Shown here in pieces: positions 31,202 to 39,172 of a stretch of DNA of 64,000 bases; the stretch's first letter is position 1; every line of letters starts with the position of its first letter. A program made the position numbers and the translations under genes. Below the pieces are notes generated by a model. The model saw only the letters and a program-made list of their open reading frames with translations. It did not search any database and was not told the origin of the DNA. Source of the DNA: Stentor roeselii (Eukaryota; Ciliophora; Heterotrichea; Heterotrichida; Stentoridae). The DNA is taken from positions 1-64,000 of the forward strand of contig RSEH01000006.1 of assembly GCA_006503475.1 (NCBI GenBank), written 5' to 3'.

Positions 31202-32050
31202 ATGCGTAGCTATTTTCCATGTCCCTCAGTGAATTGGTACCCAGGCCACATGAAAAAAGCCTGTTCAACAATCAGTAAAAAGATAAACCAAGTAGACGTC
31301 TTCATCGAAGTGCGAGACGCGCGAGCTCCTTTGAGTTCCGCGAACAACCTTGAAATATCTCGTCCAAAGTTAATCCTTTTAAACAAAACTGACCTATGTT
31401 CAATGAGCTACACTTTAAAAATCGTTGAAAAGCTTCGAAACCAAGGAGAAAAAATCCTTCTTTACTCAGCCACCACGAATGAAAACATGAAAAACGTGAT
31501 GAAATACATTCACGAAAACATCCCCTGCAAGTTCAAAACCGTCGGAAGCTGGATGATGGTCGGAGGAGTGCCAAACGTCGGGAAAAGTTCAGTGATCAAC
31601 GCTTTTCGTTCTTATTCAAAAGACTTCGCAAATAACTCCCCTGCGAAAACAGGGCCGAAGCCTTGTGTGACAAGAGGAGTCTCAGGGTTTAAAGTCAGTC
31701 AAGACCCTCTGATGTTTTTGGTTGATACTCCTGGAATATTATTGCCGAAACTTGAAAATAAGGAACAAGCGATGAAGCTGGCGCTTATTGGAGCTATTAA
31801 AGATGATATTGTTGGCTTGGATACCATTGCTGATTACATGTTGTTTTGTTTGAATAAGATTGGGAATTACAATTATGTGAAAAAATTGAAAATTACGAAA
31901 CCTTGTAATGATTTCACGGAACTGATTCATTATATTAAACCGAGGTTTAATTGGGATGAACTCAGTCTTGCTGATCATGTACTGAAACAGTTTCGTGAAG
32001 GGAAGTTTGGAAGGATTACAATTGATAGGCTTAGTCAGTTGCCAGATTAG
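31202..32050 (+). CDS. MTG1: Mitochondrial ribosome-associated GTPase MTG1
   Basis: 282 residues from ATG 31202; the upstream frame reaches only a GTG. It opens with VNWYPGHMKKA and has the G motifs in circularly permuted order: G4 LLNKTD, then G1 GGVPNVGKSS, then G3 LVDTPGILLP, the hallmark of YlqF/MTG1 GTPases. The stretch KLALIGAIKDDIVG and the ADYMLF motif follow human MTG1 closely. MTG1 helps assemble the large mitochondrial ribosomal subunit. The short N-terminus is arginine and aromatic-rich but not a clear presequence. It is convergent with eS27, 23 bp between coding ends. Confidence 0.92.
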   Translation: MRSYFPCPSVNWYPGHMKKACSTISKKINQVDVFIEVRDARAPLSSANNLEISRPKLILLNKTDLCSMSYTLKIVEKLRNQGEKILLYSATTNENMKNVMKYIHENIPCKFKTVGSWMMVGGVPNVGKSSVINAFRSYSKDFANNSPAKTGPKPCVTRGVSGFKVSQDPLMFLVDTPGILLPKLENKEQAMKLALIGAIKDDIVGLDTIADYMLFCLNKIGNYNYVKKLKITKPCNDFTELIHYIKPRFNWDELSLADHVLKQFREGKFGRITIDRLSQLPD

Positions 32051-32073
32051 GATAGAAAGCTAGTTAGATGTTA

Positions 32074-32322
32074 TTAGTCAGTCTTTCGTCTGAATGAACA
32101 GCCCACTGTTAATTTGCACTTTCCTCCTGATGGCCTCGCAAGGACTGTCTGGCAGCCTTCACAGGTGATCACTGTCTGAGCATGGCTGAAAGCCGTAGTC
32201 AAAGAGTAACATCCTGGGCACTTGATGTCCATGAAGTATGAATTTGGACTCTGCACCAATCGCTTCTTCTTGTGAGCGACTCTCTGGTCCTCAGCTGATG
32301 GGTGCAAAAGGTCGATATCCAT
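32074..32322 (-). CDS. RPS27: Ribosomal protein eS27
   Basis: 82 residues, full family length. It reads [10 protein letters not shown] near the start, then the C4 zinc finger with CPGC at about 35-38 and CEGC at about 54-57, then [11 protein letters not shown] and a basic end SFRRKTD. These are the diagnostic features of eukaryotic eS27, a small-subunit ribosomal protein. The ATG (32320-32322) is preceded on its sense strand by AATATAAAAT. Confidence 0.97.
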   Translation of the reverse strand: MDIDLLHPSAEDQRVAHKKKRLVQSPNSYFMDIKCPGCYSLTTAFSHAQTVITCEGCQTVLARPSGGKCKLTVGCSFRRKTD

Positions 32323-32454
32323 ATTTTATATTGGATTGTTAGACTCAATTGATGGATTGGTTTTAGAAAGTTTTTCCAGTTTTTTGCGCTTTTCAGTGCG
32401 AATCGTTCGAATCAATATAAAAGTCAAGAAACCGGGAAGGACTCTAAATGAACT

Positions 32455-32836
32455 TTACATCATTAAAATGACTTCTGGTAGATTTTGATCAGCTTTCACT
32501 GAAGGTTCAACTGGGCTTGGCTCTTGAATGAATTCTTTTGAGGATCTTGTCCAAAGCATGTCTTTTACTTCGTATTCTGGCTCTTTCGATACGGTTTGTT
32601 CATTTGGGAATGGCCTTGATGTGTGGGGAAGGTTTTTTAAAGTATGGTAAGCCTCGTTTACTGATTTGAATAACTCCTGGAATAAGGATTACTAACTGGC
32701 TTGGTGCCACGTCAGGGTGGTACTTGCGGGCTAGGTTTAGGTATGCTTCTCGGATTTCTTTGGGAGTTGCGTTTCGGGATAATCCAAGTACCTTGTAAGG
32801 ATTTTGAGAGATCCATCTTCCCAAGAGTCCGATCAT
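32455..32836 (-). CDS. Small DnaJ (J-domain) protein
   Basis: 121 residues from two exons (32693-32836 and 32455-32676) joined across a 16-nt intron. Reading through the intron breaks the J domain just after the HPD motif; splicing restores it as [23 protein letters not shown] is at residues 40-42 and stimulates Hsp70 ATPase. The J domain begins at about residue 12 ([20 protein letters not shown]). The remaining 55 residues are polar with no zinc finger, so this is a type III J protein. The N-terminus ([11 protein letters not shown]) could be a short mitochondrial signal. It is tandem with the BolA gene, 17 bp apart. Confidence 0.9.
32677..32692 (-). other. 16-nt intron
   Basis: On the sense strand it reads GTAATCCTTATTCCAG. 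Splicing restores the J domain. It is the only 16-nt intron placed in this window; A is present at position 10. Confidence 0.9.
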
Positions 32837-32853
32837 AAAGAATATAAACCTAA

Positions 32854-33120
32854 TTACTCAGTCTTTAGTGGATGTGTAGTCAAACGGAATCCATGAAGAT
32901 CCTCATTTTGAATACACTTATTCACAAGTCTCTGCTGTTGAATAGTAGTTAAATTGTTAAACTTTTCACTAGTAACCTCAATTTGCAGCATAGTTCCACA
33001 TCCTCCACTAAGATCAAGCACCTTAATATCAGCCTTCTCATCAAGTCCAAGTCGAATCTTCTCACTAATCCTCTTTTCCACTGAAAACGTCCTAAAAAGT
33101 CTAAAAACCCTTAAAGCCAT
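32854..33120 (-). CDS. BolA-family protein (BOLA3-like, mitochondrial)
   Basis: 88 residues taken from ATG 33118-33120, because [17 protein letters not shown] is an arginine-rich amphipathic presequence; an upstream in-frame ATG at 33154-33156 would add 12 residues. The BolA core follows: [18 protein letters not shown], the [11 protein letters not shown] helix and HGFRLTT. The SGGCG motif and the conserved HGxR histidine match BOLA3, which works with NFU1 and GLRX5 in moving Fe-S clusters to mitochondrial targets. Neighbouring genes for MTG1 and NDUFA5 are also mitochondrial. Confidence 0.9.
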   Translation of the reverse strand: MALRVFRLFRTFSVEKRISEKIRLGLDEKADIKVLDLSGGCGTMLQIEVTSEKFNNLTTIQQQRLVNKCIQNEDLHGFRLTTHPLKTE

Positions 33121-33261
33121 AATATTTTTATATCCCTTCAAAACAAAGCCCACCATGAATGATCAAAAAATATTTGAACAGTCATGATAAAAAAGCCAAA
33201 AACATCTGACCAAAAATGATACAAACCTTCTTCTAACCAAGAGTAACTTCATATAATTATT

Positions 33262-33750
33262 ATGAACAGCCTGGCGAATATCGAAAATTCATTCAGCTGT
33301 AAAGCTTACGTTCCTAAAATTCGCCCTGACTCAGCCCAGTCCAGTCCTACGAAGACCAGATACATTTCAACAAAGCTGAGAATTTCAGAAATTTCAAGAA
33401 TAATCAAACCAAAAGTTGAGTCTTTTAGAACTGGTCGTCAAGTGAAAATCAGGAAAAATAAACTGGTCTGTGATGTTGGATGCTCGACTCGTGAAACTTT
33501 TCTTGAGACTGAAAAAACTGGAAGTCTTTCCCCGATAGTCCCTTCGAAAAGCTGCAAAAATTACTCAGCTCTCAGTTTTGTTAAATTAAATCTTCCTGGG
33601 AAGGCTGAAGGGAATTCTTCAAATATTTCTGGGTTTATGAGAAAATCTCAGGAATTTTTAGTTCCTAACTTAAAAAGACTTATTGGCTTGTCACATCGAG
33701 ATAGCTTAAAAAGCCCGAAAAAGAAGATAAAGACTAAGAAGTTTCTTTGA
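33262..33750 (+). CDS. Basic serine-rich protein, unknown
   Basis: A 162-residue frame from ATG 33262. It is rich in S, K and R with short motifs such as SLSPIVPSK and SPKKKIKTKK near the end, and a CDVGCSTRE pair in the middle. No domain was recognised. Coding-like GC content and tight packing (32 bp to the convergent neighbour) support it. Confidence 0.55.
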   Translation: MNSLANIENSFSCKAYVPKIRPDSAQSSPTKTRYISTKLRISEISRIIKPKVESFRTGRQVKIRKNKLVCDVGCSTRETFLETEKTGSLSPIVPSKSCKNYSALSFVKLNLPGKAEGNSSNISGFMRKSQEFLVPNLKRLIGLSHRDSLKSPKKKIKTKKFL

Positions 33751-33782
33751 AGGATTTAGTAATTGAGAATTTTTTAACTAAA

Positions 33783-34289
33783 CTATTGTAAATTCTCTTC
33801 ATCGGCAGTAAAGTTATTGTTAATGAAGCTTCTATCTCCTGTTTTAAAATACATCTCGACTTTGTTCATGTATTTATTTGTCATGGAACCTGAAATTCGC
33901 AAGTAAGGCTCTTGAAAATTATAACTCAATAAACCGATAGGCGCAGCAAACAAAGACATCCTGATGAATATTCTAAGAAATCGAGGGACTTTATAAAATC
34001 TTCCATTGAAAACAGTCCCTATTTTCACGTTAATAAAAAAGGATGTCAGCAATGAGAAAAAGGCTAATTTTAAATTTTTGAATAAAAAGTTTTTTATAAG
34101 GTTTGAGTCCTGTTCCTCAATCAGGTCCAAGTTCTGAAATAAAAAAGATTGCGTAATTGCCATTTGTCGTTCATATATCTCAATAGGGTTTGGGTACTTC
34201 TGAGATAATAATTCGATTTGCTTTTTATTCATCATGTCGATTTCCAGAAGAGAAGGCAGGTCATCAACACTAAACTTTTTATTATTCAT
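33783..34289 (-). CDS. Two-pass membrane protein, unknown
   Basis: 168 residues; ATG 34287-34289 is directly preceded on its sense strand by AATATAA. The first 70 residues are acidic and helical. Two hydrophobic segments lie at about 72-90 (LAFFSLLTSFFINVKIG) and 105-125 (FLRIFIRMSLFAAPIGLLSY), followed by a polar tail. No named family was recognised. The size and neighbours would fit an organelle membrane protein, but that is a guess. Confidence 0.6.
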   Translation of the reverse strand: MNNKKFSVDDLPSLLEIDMMNKKQIELLSQKYPNPIEIYERQMAITQSFLFQNLDLIEEQDSNLIKNFLFKNLKLAFFSLLTSFFINVKIGTVFNGRFYKVPRFLRIFIRMSLFAAPIGLLSYNFQEPYLRISGSMTNKYMNKVEMYFKTGDRSFINNNFTADEENLQ

Positions 34290-34379
34290 TTATATTCAAT
34301 CATTTTTAAACTTAATTTCAAAGGGATAAGAATCCAAATGAACTCATAATTCTCTTCTAATGTTCAAGAATCTAGAAAT

Positions 34380-34403
34380 AACACCCTAACACCCTAACAC
34401 CCT
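34380..34403 (+). repeat. Interstitial telomere-type repeat, three AACACCCT units
   Basis: Three perfect copies of AACACCCT lie between two divergent genes and end 15 bp before the NDUFA5 start. The unit is a rotation of CCCTAACA, the 8-bp telomere repeat known from Stentor. Coding genes continue on both sides, so this is not a chromosome end in this assembly. Confidence 0.8.
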
Positions 34404-34418
34404 GGCTCTTTAATAAAC

Positions 34419-34943
34419 ATGTTTATGTTACGGAGATTGTTACGAAGATCGGTTGTCGACATGAAATACCGTGAAGAGAAGGCAAGACTTGAAAAAGACC
34501 CTTTTGACCACCCTGCATATGAAATCGAAGCCACCAGGTCCAACACAGGCGACAATGTTCAAGTTGAAATGTGGCCAAGGCGTAAACTTAAAGAACTTTA
34601 CGTCCACACTTTGGAAATCTTGAAAGACCTTCCTGAAGATGCTGGGTATAGAATCTTAGTTGAAGAATTGACTCGCTTCAGACTCAAAGTCGTCGAAGAT
34701 AATAACGATTTGATTGAAATAGAGAAAAAGATCAACTTTGGTATTATGGAAGAACTTATTGAAGCTGCTACTAATGAGATCACTTTGATTGGGTTGATGA
34801 AAAGTAAGGGTTAGGTAGATGAAAAACCTTGGGAACCTAGACCACTTGATGAGACTGACTTTAAGTTGGCTGAAATGTTGCCAGGAGGTTTGTTTGGAGA
34901 AACAACTAATACTTTTAACCAAGATAGGCCTAAGAGGAAATAG
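34419..34943 (+). CDS. NDUFA5: Complex I accessory subunit NDUFA5
   Basis: 169 residues from two exons (34419-34803 and 34819-34943). Reading through would stop at TAG after LMKSKG; removing a 15-nt intron continues to EKPWEPRPLDETDFK. It starts with an arginine-rich mitochondrial presequence (MFMLRRLLRRSV). The family features are RSNTGDNVQVEMWPRRKL, LYVHTLEILKDLPEDAGYR, EELTRFRLKVVE and the C-terminal WEP motif, all matching NDUFA5/B13, a peripheral-arm subunit of NADH:ubiquinone oxidoreductase. The telomere-type repeat lies within its 130-bp upstream gap. Confidence 0.93.
34804..34818 (+). other. 15-nt intron
   Basis: GTAAGGGTTAGGTAG. It contains an in-frame TAG; removal joins the NDUFA5 body to its conserved WEP end. 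A is at position 10. Confidence 0.92.
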
Positions 34944-35375
34944 ATAAGTTAGATAGATCATCATGGTTATTGGGATATTTGGTTATAGTAAGGTTTGATT
35001 TATTCTTTTTCTTTGGGATTTTATCAATGTTTTAGAAATTTAGAAGTGCATAAGTCATTAACATTAGGTTTTTTTTAGGGATATACAAATGAGGATAATA
35101 GGGTTCCTTTAATACTTTTAGTTAACTTTGGGATTATTATTTCCAAAATACCAAATGTTTTAATAGAAAGATATAAAAGTCAATCTTCACCTAAAACTAC
35201 CTAAAACCATAAAATACCTTCTTATCATAAACCCAGATAAAAATCCTTAACAAACCCACCTAAATCCAATAAAAACCCTTCATCCCATCAACCACCTAAA
35301 ATCTTAAAAAACCCTAAATCTTATCAAACCTTAAATTCAAACCGTTCCCTAAACTCTAAAAAATCCCTAAAAAAA
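34944..35375 (+). promoter_or_regulatory. Intergenic leader, G-depleted before RNase T2
   Basis: No gene. From 35181 to 35375 the plus strand has about 58 C but only 2 G, with many CCTAAA-like words. This strong strand asymmetry lies directly upstream of the RNase T2 start and probably includes its promoter and leader. The nearer part, 34944-35180, is AT-rich with nothing recognised. Confidence 0.45.
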
Positions 35376-35999
35376 ATGTTTCTCCTCTCTTTAATATCCT
35401 TAGTCCAAAGCTACGATTTCAACGCATTCGTAATCGAATGGAAGCCATCAGTCTGCAAGACCTTAAACTGCGTATCAGGCTACGAGTCTCCAGCATTCAA
35501 CATTCACGGTATGTGGCCAACAGTATGGAGTGGAACAAATCCTTCTTTCTGTTCAAGCACTCCATTCAGCATCTCGACATCAATCCAGAAGTTCCTCTTA
35601 ACCTGTTGGCTTTCAAGCAACGGGAGCCCTTCAGACTTCTGGAATCACGAATGGTCAAAGCACGGTACATGCATGAGTCCGACTTTGACCTGCGACAACT
35701 ACTTCAACAAAACCGCGAATATTTTTTTTAGTATCGACGTTGAAGAGACCCTATCAAAAAAAGGGATAGTTCCAAGTAACACTGCAGTTTATCCTTTAAG
35801 TTCAGGACTTGCCGCTTTCGTTAAAACTCCTTTGTTCACTTGTCAGAGGGTCTCATCAAGTTACTTGTTGATGAACATTGAAATCTGCTTTGATCTTGAG
35901 TTTAACATAATCGACTGTCAAGGTCCTCAAGGCGACTGTGGGTCTGGCTTTTCGATGCCTTTAAGCTCGATGATTGACTTAAAAGAAATTAGATCTTAA
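35376..35999 (+). CDS. RNase T2-family ribonuclease
   Basis: 207 residues. A short hydrophobic signal peptide (MFLLSLISLVQS) is followed by both active-site blocks: CAS I as FNIHGMWPT (His44) and CAS II as FWNHEWSKHGTC (His91, Glu92, Lys95, His96). Several cysteines for disulfides are present. RNase T2 enzymes are secreted or lysosomal and cut single-stranded RNA by 2',3'-cyclic phosphate formation, so this is probably a digestive-vacuole enzyme. All catalytic residues are intact. It is convergent with the amidohydrolase-like gene, with 5 bp between the two stop codons. Confidence 0.95.
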   Translation: MFLLSLISLVQSYDFNAFVIEWKPSVCKTLNCVSGYESPAFNIHGMWPTVWSGTNPSFCSSTPFSISTSIQKFLLTCWLSSNGSPSDFWNHEWSKHGTCMSPTLTCDNYFNKTANIFFSIDVEETLSKKGIVPSNTAVYPLSSGLAAFVKTPLFTCQRVSSSYLLMNIEICFDLEFNIIDCQGPQGDCGSGFSMPLSSMIDLKEIRS

Positions 36000-36004
36000 C
36001 TCTA

Positions 36005-37741
36005 TCATAAACATTTAAAACTATCATGACAAAAGACTTGCTGTCCTCTTACGAACACTGTCTCCACCTTGCCTTTGATACCTTTGCCGCTGAAAGGACT
36101 TTTCCCAACTGCGCTGAAATCTCGAACAGGACAGTCCTCAAAAGGCTTCCAAATCACCAAATCCGCGAATTTTCCTTTAGAAATACTTCCTCGGTCCTGG
36201 TCCACTTTAAGCACTTTCGCAGGGCTCAAAGATAAAGCTTCAAAAATAACTTGAACACTTTCATCAGTCTTTTCACTTTCTTCCCATTCTAAAGCACGAG
36301 TCCAAAGCATTTGAAATGCAAGTCCAAGACTTAAAATTCCATTCAAAGACTGTAAAAAACTTCCTCCGCCCATTTGTTTAAGTGCTAGAGGAACAGTCAC
36401 ATGATGACTTGAAACAACTTGCAAGTCTCCAAGTTTCAGAAGTTCCCATAAAAGTCTCTGATTCTTTTCAGACCTGATTGGAGGAAAGTCTTTAAAAATC
36501 GACCCTGTGACATTATTTTCATTTAAAAATAATTGACAAGCTGAAACATCACAAGTGACAAGCGGGTTGTTCATCTTTCTTAAATAGTTCACAGCAGCTG
36601 CTGAGGAAAGTTTTGAGAAATGAACAGGGCCTGAAAAAGAGGAAAGGACTTGTCTTATTCCATTCACTTCCCAGGTCTCTGCCACCTTTGCAACGAAAGG
36701 AAGGTACTTCAGGTCTTCCCTTTCACTAAGACTCGGCTTTATTGAAATCGGAGTCGGTCGACGACGGTCAAGTCTCTCTGAAAACGACTCATTAGGACTA
36801 TCATGATTTTTGTAAATCTCATCATTACAGGAGTTGCTTCGATTCCGCAGGTCTGAAATCGTCAAACCACTGTTTGAATAGCTCTGCTCTTCAAGAAGGC
36901 TTAGGTTTGACAAGTCGGCTTGATTTTCACGGATTTTCTCTTCTAGGTCGTCGTAGATGCTGTTTAAAGACAGACGACGGTGAATCGCTTCTGATAGTTT
37001 TGAGTTCTTTCGAAGAGTTTCTACTGTTGAAGCTGGAGATATTGGAACTTCTTCTTGGTCTTCGGATGGGGCAATTTTTTGGTCTTTGAAGGATGGAAGC
37101 TCGTCGGGAAATGCGCATGAAAAATGACGGTCGGTTTTTTCGGAGTCGAAGTTTATTCGTTCGGTTAATGTCAACTTACGGCAGGGGGATACCTGGAATA
37201 GTTGTCTCTCTGTTGGGAGAATTGGATCTATTATTAACGGCTTTTCTAGACTTTGGAGAAGATCGGAGTTGGATAAGAGCTCTGATGGCATTTTGTTTAC
37301 TTTTTTACAGGGCTCTGATAAGTAACCTTTGTAGGCTATGACTTTGCTGGAATCCCCATCTCTCTCACAATAAATATCATTAATATCTCCAATATACCCA
37401 ATATCCGTAAATCTTTCAGTCGATCCAGGAGTCTCCCAATGCATATTTTTTTCCAGACACATAAAAGTAACTCCACCAGAAGCCGCCATTTTCGAAAGCA
37501 CTGTTTCCGAGTCCCATTCAGATCGGGCAGATATTTCAATGAGTCCAGGACAAATGCAGGAATTTTCATAAATAACAGGGTTCCAATCAGAATGAAGTTC
37601 TTTGATCTGAGCCAAAGAAACAGATTCAGAGTACTGAACAATATCAAAAATCCTTTCATTAAGCACCAAGATAATTCCCCTTACAGGTCCAGAAACTTCT
37701 AAAGTAAAAATTTTCTCTGCAATAAATCCAAGTTTTTCCAT
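36005..37741 (-). CDS. Amidohydrolase-like protein (allantoinase/dihydropyrimidinase family), probably inactive
   Basis: 578 residues. Ends of an amidohydrolase barrel are visible: ICPGLIEISARSEW near 62-75, ASGGVTFMCLE near 88-98, FPPIRSEKNQRLLWELLKLGD near 400-425, and the C-terminal LSPAKVLKVDQDRGSISKGK then FADLVIWKPF. This follows allantoinase, dihydroorotase and CRMP order. The metal-binding HxH after the CPGLI motif is replaced by ISAR, and the usual SDH near the end of the barrel reads SHH, so catalysis is unlikely. A roughly 130-residue serine and acidic insert (about 210-340) splits the barrel. Like animal CRMPs it may serve as a structural or signalling protein. Divergent from IFT52, 93 bp apart. 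Confidence 0.75.
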   Translation of the reverse strand: MEKLGFIAEKIFTLEVSGPVRGIILVLNERIFDIVQYSESVSLAQIKELHSDWNPVIYENSCICPGLIEISARSEWDSETVLSKMAASGGVTFMCLEKNMHWETPGSTERFTDIGYIGDINDIYCERDGDSSKVIAYKGYLSEPCKKVNKMPSELLSNSDLLQSLEKPLIIDPILPTERQLFQVSPCRKLTLTERINFDSEKTDRHFSCAFPDELPSFKDQKIAPSEDQEEVPISPASTVETLRKNSKLSEAIHRRLSLNSIYDDLEEKIRENQADLSNLSLLEEQSYSNSGLTISDLRNRSNSCNDEIYKNHDSPNESFSERLDRRRPTPISIKPSLSEREDLKYLPFVAKVAETWEVNGIRQVLSSFSGPVHFSKLSSAAAVNYLRKMNNPLVTCDVSACQLFLNENNVTGSIFKDFPPIRSEKNQRLLWELLKLGDLQVVSSHHVTVPLALKQMGGGSFLQSLNGILSLGLAFQMLWTRALEWEESEKTDESVQVIFEALSLSPAKVLKVDQDRGSISKGKFADLVIWKPFEDCPVRDFSAVGKSPFSGKGIKGKVETVFVRGQQVFCHDSFKCL

Positions 37742-37834
37742 GATTAATTATAACCCAATTAAACCCTCAAGTCTTCCATCACTTGACAGTAAAAAATCCA
37801 AAATGTTCCTTCTTCTAATCCTCTATATTTAAAA

Positions 37835-39157
37835 ATGTCTAACAAAGAAAATCAATCCAAGTCCTCCATCATCTTCGACGCAAGTCACAAGGAACTTTTA
37901 ACAACATCATCAGGTCTTTCCAAGTTAAGTGAATTTCTTTCTCGAGACAAAAAATACAAAATTTCTTCAAATCGCGAGTCAATTACTTTAGACCGTCTTT
38001 CAGATTCAGCCCTTTTCATCATCCCCGGGGCTCGAGAGATGTTTTCAAAGGAAGAGTTCGAAGCATTGAAGACTTTCATTCAAAGTGGCGGGAGTGTATT
38101 GGTCCTCTTCTCAGAAGGTGGCGAGTCACGTCTTCAAACAAATTTAAACTACTTGCTTGAACAATTCGGCATTTTCGCCAACAGTGACTCAGTGATAAGA
38201 ACAGTTTTCAGTCGAAAGTACTTCCATCCAAAAGAGTGCAACATCGCTAACGGCATCATCAACACAGAAATATCGAATATTGCCCGGGGTAAAAAAAAAA
38301 ATAACGGAATTGCCTCACATTTATTAAAAGATGATGATGGAATACGTGAAGATCATGCAGGACTCACATTTTTGTACCCTTTTGGATGCTCGCTTAATGT
38401 GCAAAAACCGGGAATTCCTTTACTTTCTAGTGGAGCTCTTGCATATCCTCTTAATCGACCTGTTGCAGCACTGGCTACTGGAAAGGGAAGGAAGGGAAGG
38501 CTCTTGGTCGTTGGATCTGCTTTCATGTTTTCTGATGATTTTGTTGAAAAAGAAGAAAATTTTAAACTTTTGAATATTTTTAGTACCTGGCTCCTGCAGG
38601 GGGATATCAATTTGGACTTGGCACTTGAGGACGATAATGATCTTCAGGATTTCGCTGTTGCTCCGGATGTCGGCGTCATGAGTGAAGAATTGAAAAGTTG
38701 TTTGCAGACTTCGGAGGATATTAGCTCGAATTTTAAGAATTTATTTGATTTGGAACTTTTTCAGTTTGATACTAATATCGTGCCTGAGACTGTCAAACTT
38801 TATTCCAAAGTCGGAGTCAAACACGATACCTTGACCTTAATCCCTCCACAATTCGAGACTCCTTTACCCTCCCTAATGCCTGCAGTTTTCCCTCCAAATC
38901 TAAAAGAGCCTACCCTTCCCAACCTAGACCTGTTCGACCTCGACGACGAGTTCGCCAGTGAAAAAGTCCGTCTAGACCAGTTGACAAACAAATATTCAGA
39001 CGAAGACGCCGAGTTCTACATCAGAGAATGCGGAGACATTCTGGGAATCACCCAACAAATCGAGCGCCTTAAGTTCGGCTACGGAGGCGAAAATGACGCA
39101 AAAGCCGTTTTACATCGAGTATTAGAAGAACTTGTAAAGTTCAAACATGCGATTTAG
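37835..39157 (+). CDS. IFT52: Intraflagellar transport protein IFT52
   Basis: 440 residues, close to the usual 430-440. It matches IFT52 along its length: IIFDASHKELLTTSSGL, the GGSVLVLFSEGGESR block with LNYLLEQFGI, RKYFHPKEC, LTFLYPFGCSLNVQKPGIP, then PQFETPLPSLMPAVFPPNLKE, LFDLDDEFASEKVRLDQLTNK and EFYIRECGDILGI. IFT52 is a core subunit of the IFT-B train that carries cargo along cilia. It is intron-free here. It heads a run of three same-strand genes separated by only 15 and 18 bp. Confidence 0.97.
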   Translation: MSNKENQSKSSIIFDASHKELLTTSSGLSKLSEFLSRDKKYKISSNRESITLDRLSDSALFIIPGAREMFSKEEFEALKTFIQSGGSVLVLFSEGGESRLQTNLNYLLEQFGIFANSDSVIRTVFSRKYFHPKECNIANGIINTEISNIARGKKKNNGIASHLLKDDDGIREDHAGLTFLYPFGCSLNVQKPGIPLLSSGALAYPLNRPVAALATGKGRKGRLLVVGSAFMFSDDFVEKEENFKLLNIFSTWLLQGDINLDLALEDDNDLQDFAVAPDVGVMSEELKSCLQTSEDISSNFKNLFDLELFQFDTNIVPETVKLYSKVGVKHDTLTLIPPQFETPLPSLMPAVFPPNLKEPTLPNLDLFDLDDEFASEKVRLDQLTNKYSDEDAEFYIRECGDILGITQQIERLKFGYGGENDAKAVLHRVLEELVKFKHAI

Positions 39158-39172
39158 TTAATTTCAGCTAAA

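Noticed and set aside
34380-34403. Telomere-type repeat as the template of a telomerase RNA gene
   Set aside because: The gap holding it is only about 130 bp between two coding genes and the repeat ends 15 bp before an ATG, leaving too little room for a telomerase RNA with its usual structure.
39158-39172. 15-nt gap after IFT52 as an intron fusing it to the next gene
   Set aside because: The gap has no GT...AG form and IFT52 ends at its normal C-terminus, so this is a true intergenic spacer.
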